Origin: Chloroflexota bacterium
GTDB taxonomy: Bacteria > Chloroflexota > UBA4733
Assembly: GCA_025980355.1 (NCBI GenBank)
Contig: JAICXR010000188.1
Span: forward strand, 1 to 6,695
Reading direction: 5' to 3'
DNA: 6,695 bases
Under the pieces are notes generated by a model. It worked only from the letters and a program-made list of their open reading frames with translations, was not told the origin of the DNA and ran no database searches. This document shows, piece by piece, positions 5,545 through 6,695 of this stretch. Position 1 is the first letter of the stretch, and every line of letters begins with the position of its first letter. Made by a program: the position numbers and the translations under genes.

Positions 5545-6695
5545 GCCAGGACCTCCCGTGTTTCCGCTGCTCCGGCACGGAGCAGGTGCGAAAAGCGCGA
5601 ACCAGGATCGGCGAGTAAACGCAGGCGCGGGCCGGCCTCCTGGACACGGCCGTCTTCCAAGATCAGGACCTCATCCGCCCGTTCCACGGTGCTGAGACGG
5701 TGCGCGATGATGATGCCCGTGCGTCCCAGCAACAACTTGTCCACGGCGCGTTCGATCAGACGTTCGGTGGCAGGGTCGAGGCGGGACGACGCTTCGTCTA
5801 GGATGACCACGCCGGGATCGCGTAGGAAGACGCGGGCAAAGGCGAGCAACTGCCCCTCGCCGGCCGAGAGACCGCCGCTGCCGGTCAGTAGCGTGTCCAG
5901 CCCGGCGGGGAGGGCTCGGAACCAGGCGCCGAGGCCGAGGTCCTCCAGCACGTCGACGATGCGGTGGTCATCGATGGCCTCGTCGAAGAACGTCAGGTTC
6001 TCGCGCACGCTGGCCCGGAAGAGCTGCACGTCCTGCGTCACCAGGCCGACCCGCTCTCGCACCTCCGCGCGCCGCGCCGTCCGCAAGTCGACCCCGCCCA
6101 GGGAGACGACGCCGGCGGCCGGGTCGTAGAGCCGGAAGAGCAGGCGGGCGATCGTCGTCTTGCCGCTGCCGGTGCGTCCGAGCAGGCCCAGCACCTTCCC
6201 CGGCGCCAGGTGAAAGCTGAGGTCGTGTACCACCAGATCAGCGTCCCCATAGCCGAAGTCGACGTGTGAAAACTCGACCGCCAGGGCGCCGTCTGGGAAG
6301 ATGCCGCCGTCGCCCTCGATCAGCACACTCTGGACGCGAAGGAGTTCCTGCACGCGCGCCAGGCCGGCGCTCGCTTTCTGGAAGTCCTGGAGCTGGTTAG
6401 AGATCACCATGAGCGGCTGGAAGAGCAGTTGGGTGTAGTAGTAGATGAGAAACGCAGCGCCGAAGCTGACGGCGCCGGAGCGGTAGAGCGCGGCGGCCAG
6501 CACGAGCGAAAGGGCCACGCCGACCGCGCGCAGGACGCCATTGACCGACCAGCCGATGGCCGAGACCAGGCGCGCCAGGCGGCCGGTGCGTAGCCGTTCC
6601 CGCGTGAAGCGGTAGAGGCGCCCCAGGACGTATTCGGCGGCGCCACATGACCGGATATCCTCGGTCCCGCCGAGCCGTTCTTCGATGAAACCGAA
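5541..6695 (-). CDS. ABC exporter half-transporter, subunit with consensus Walker B and altered signature (N-terminus missing)
   Basis: The frame stays open through the window end (base 6695), so the N-terminus and first membrane helices are missing. I read upstream codons to 6695 and find GFIEERLGGTEDIRS, a coupling-helix-region sequence typical of these exporters, so the GTG at 6518 is internal. 384 residues are visible: the last transmembrane helices (about 45-110), then the ATPase domain. Using visible-residue numbers: Walker A GRTGSGKT (173-180), Q-loop in TQDVQLF (Q221), signature LSAGE (276-280; bases 5870-5856) in place of LSGGQ, Walker B VVILDE (296-301) with the catalytic Glu kept, D-loop SRLD (304-307) and switch His in IAHRLST (H332). 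With the overlapping downstream subunit it should form a heterodimeric type IV exporter. Its intact Walker B faces the partner's LSGGQ (active site), and its LSAGE faces the partner's Asp-type Walker B (degenerate site). The stop TGA at 5543-5541 overlaps the next ATG. Confidence 0.95.
   Translation of the reverse strand, partial: FGFIEERLGGTEDIRSCGAAEYVLGRLYRFTRERLRTGRLARLVSAIGWSVNGVLRAVGVALSLVLAAALYRSGAVSFGAAFLIYYYTQLLFQPLMVISNQLQDFQKASAGLARVQELLRVQSVLIEGDGGIFPDGALAVEFSHVDFGYGDADLVVHDLSFHLAPGKVLGLLGRTGSGKTTIARLLFRLYDPAAGVVSLGGVDLRTARRAEVRERVGLVTQDVQLFRASVRENLTFFDEAIDDHRIVDVLEDLGLGAWFRALPAGLDTLLTGSGGLSAGEGQLLAFARVFLRDPGVVILDEASSRLDPATERLIERAVDKLLLGRTGIIIAHRLSTVERADEVLILEDGRVQEAGPRLRLLADPGSRFSHLLRAGAAETREVLA
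5552..5557 (-). promoter_or_regulatory. Shine-Dalgarno deciding the start of the downstream ABC gene
   Basis: GGGAGG on the - strand, inside the end of the upstream ABC gene, with a 7-base spacer to the ATG at 5544. It favours this start over the in-frame ATG at 5523, which has only GGAG with an 8-base spacer. It suggests efficient re-initiation and near-equal output of both subunits. Confidence 0.65.

Noticed and set aside
3751..6695. Peptide/bacteriocin exporter or type I secretion ATPase
   Set aside because: The complete subunit has no C39 peptidase domain, and no precursor peptide, modification enzyme or membrane-fusion protein gene is nearby in the window.

Overview
The window is about 6.7 kb of GC-rich, almost fully coding bacterial DNA (roughly two thirds G+C by eye). 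It holds five protein genes, two of them cut by the window edges. I see no rRNA, tRNA, CRISPR array, insertion sequence or phage gene. The gene types (a secreted gluzincin-like protease with an immune-inhibitor-A type C-terminus, a WecA/TagO-like transferase, an SEDS protein with an extended N-terminus, and an ABC pair of the 'VFDDLSSALD' subfamily) resemble Chloroflexota, for example Thermomicrobia or Anaerolineae-type lineages. This is inferred from protein style, not from a phylogenetic marker.

Layout: on the + strand, positions 1-1215 hold the C-terminal part of a secreted zinc-metalloprotease-like protein. It overlaps by 4 bases (GTGA) a polyprenyl-phosphate sugar-1-phosphate transferase at 1212-2258. 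This pair converges, with one base between stop codons, on a - strand SEDS (FtsW/RodA-type) gene at 2260-3546. A 204-base non-coding gap with two GC-rich inverted repeats (3547-3750) lies between the SEDS gene and the two ABC exporter half-transporter genes upstream on the same - strand (3751-5544, and 5541 to beyond the window end). The ABC genes overlap by 4 bases (ATGA).

Functionally, two genes belong to envelope polymer synthesis. The transferase loads the first sugar onto the lipid carrier, and the SEDS protein polymerises lipid II glycan. The ABC genes very probably encode a heterodimeric type IV exporter with one degenerate and one consensus ATP site: the altered Walker B is in one subunit and the altered signature motif is in the other, exactly as a matched pair requires. 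The substrate cannot be read from the sequence.

I found no clear new system. The points most worth a second look are the complementary ABC asymmetry, the protease domain combination coupled to a lipid-carrier transferase, the loss of two usual prolines in the SEDS motifs, and the structured gap at 3547-3750.
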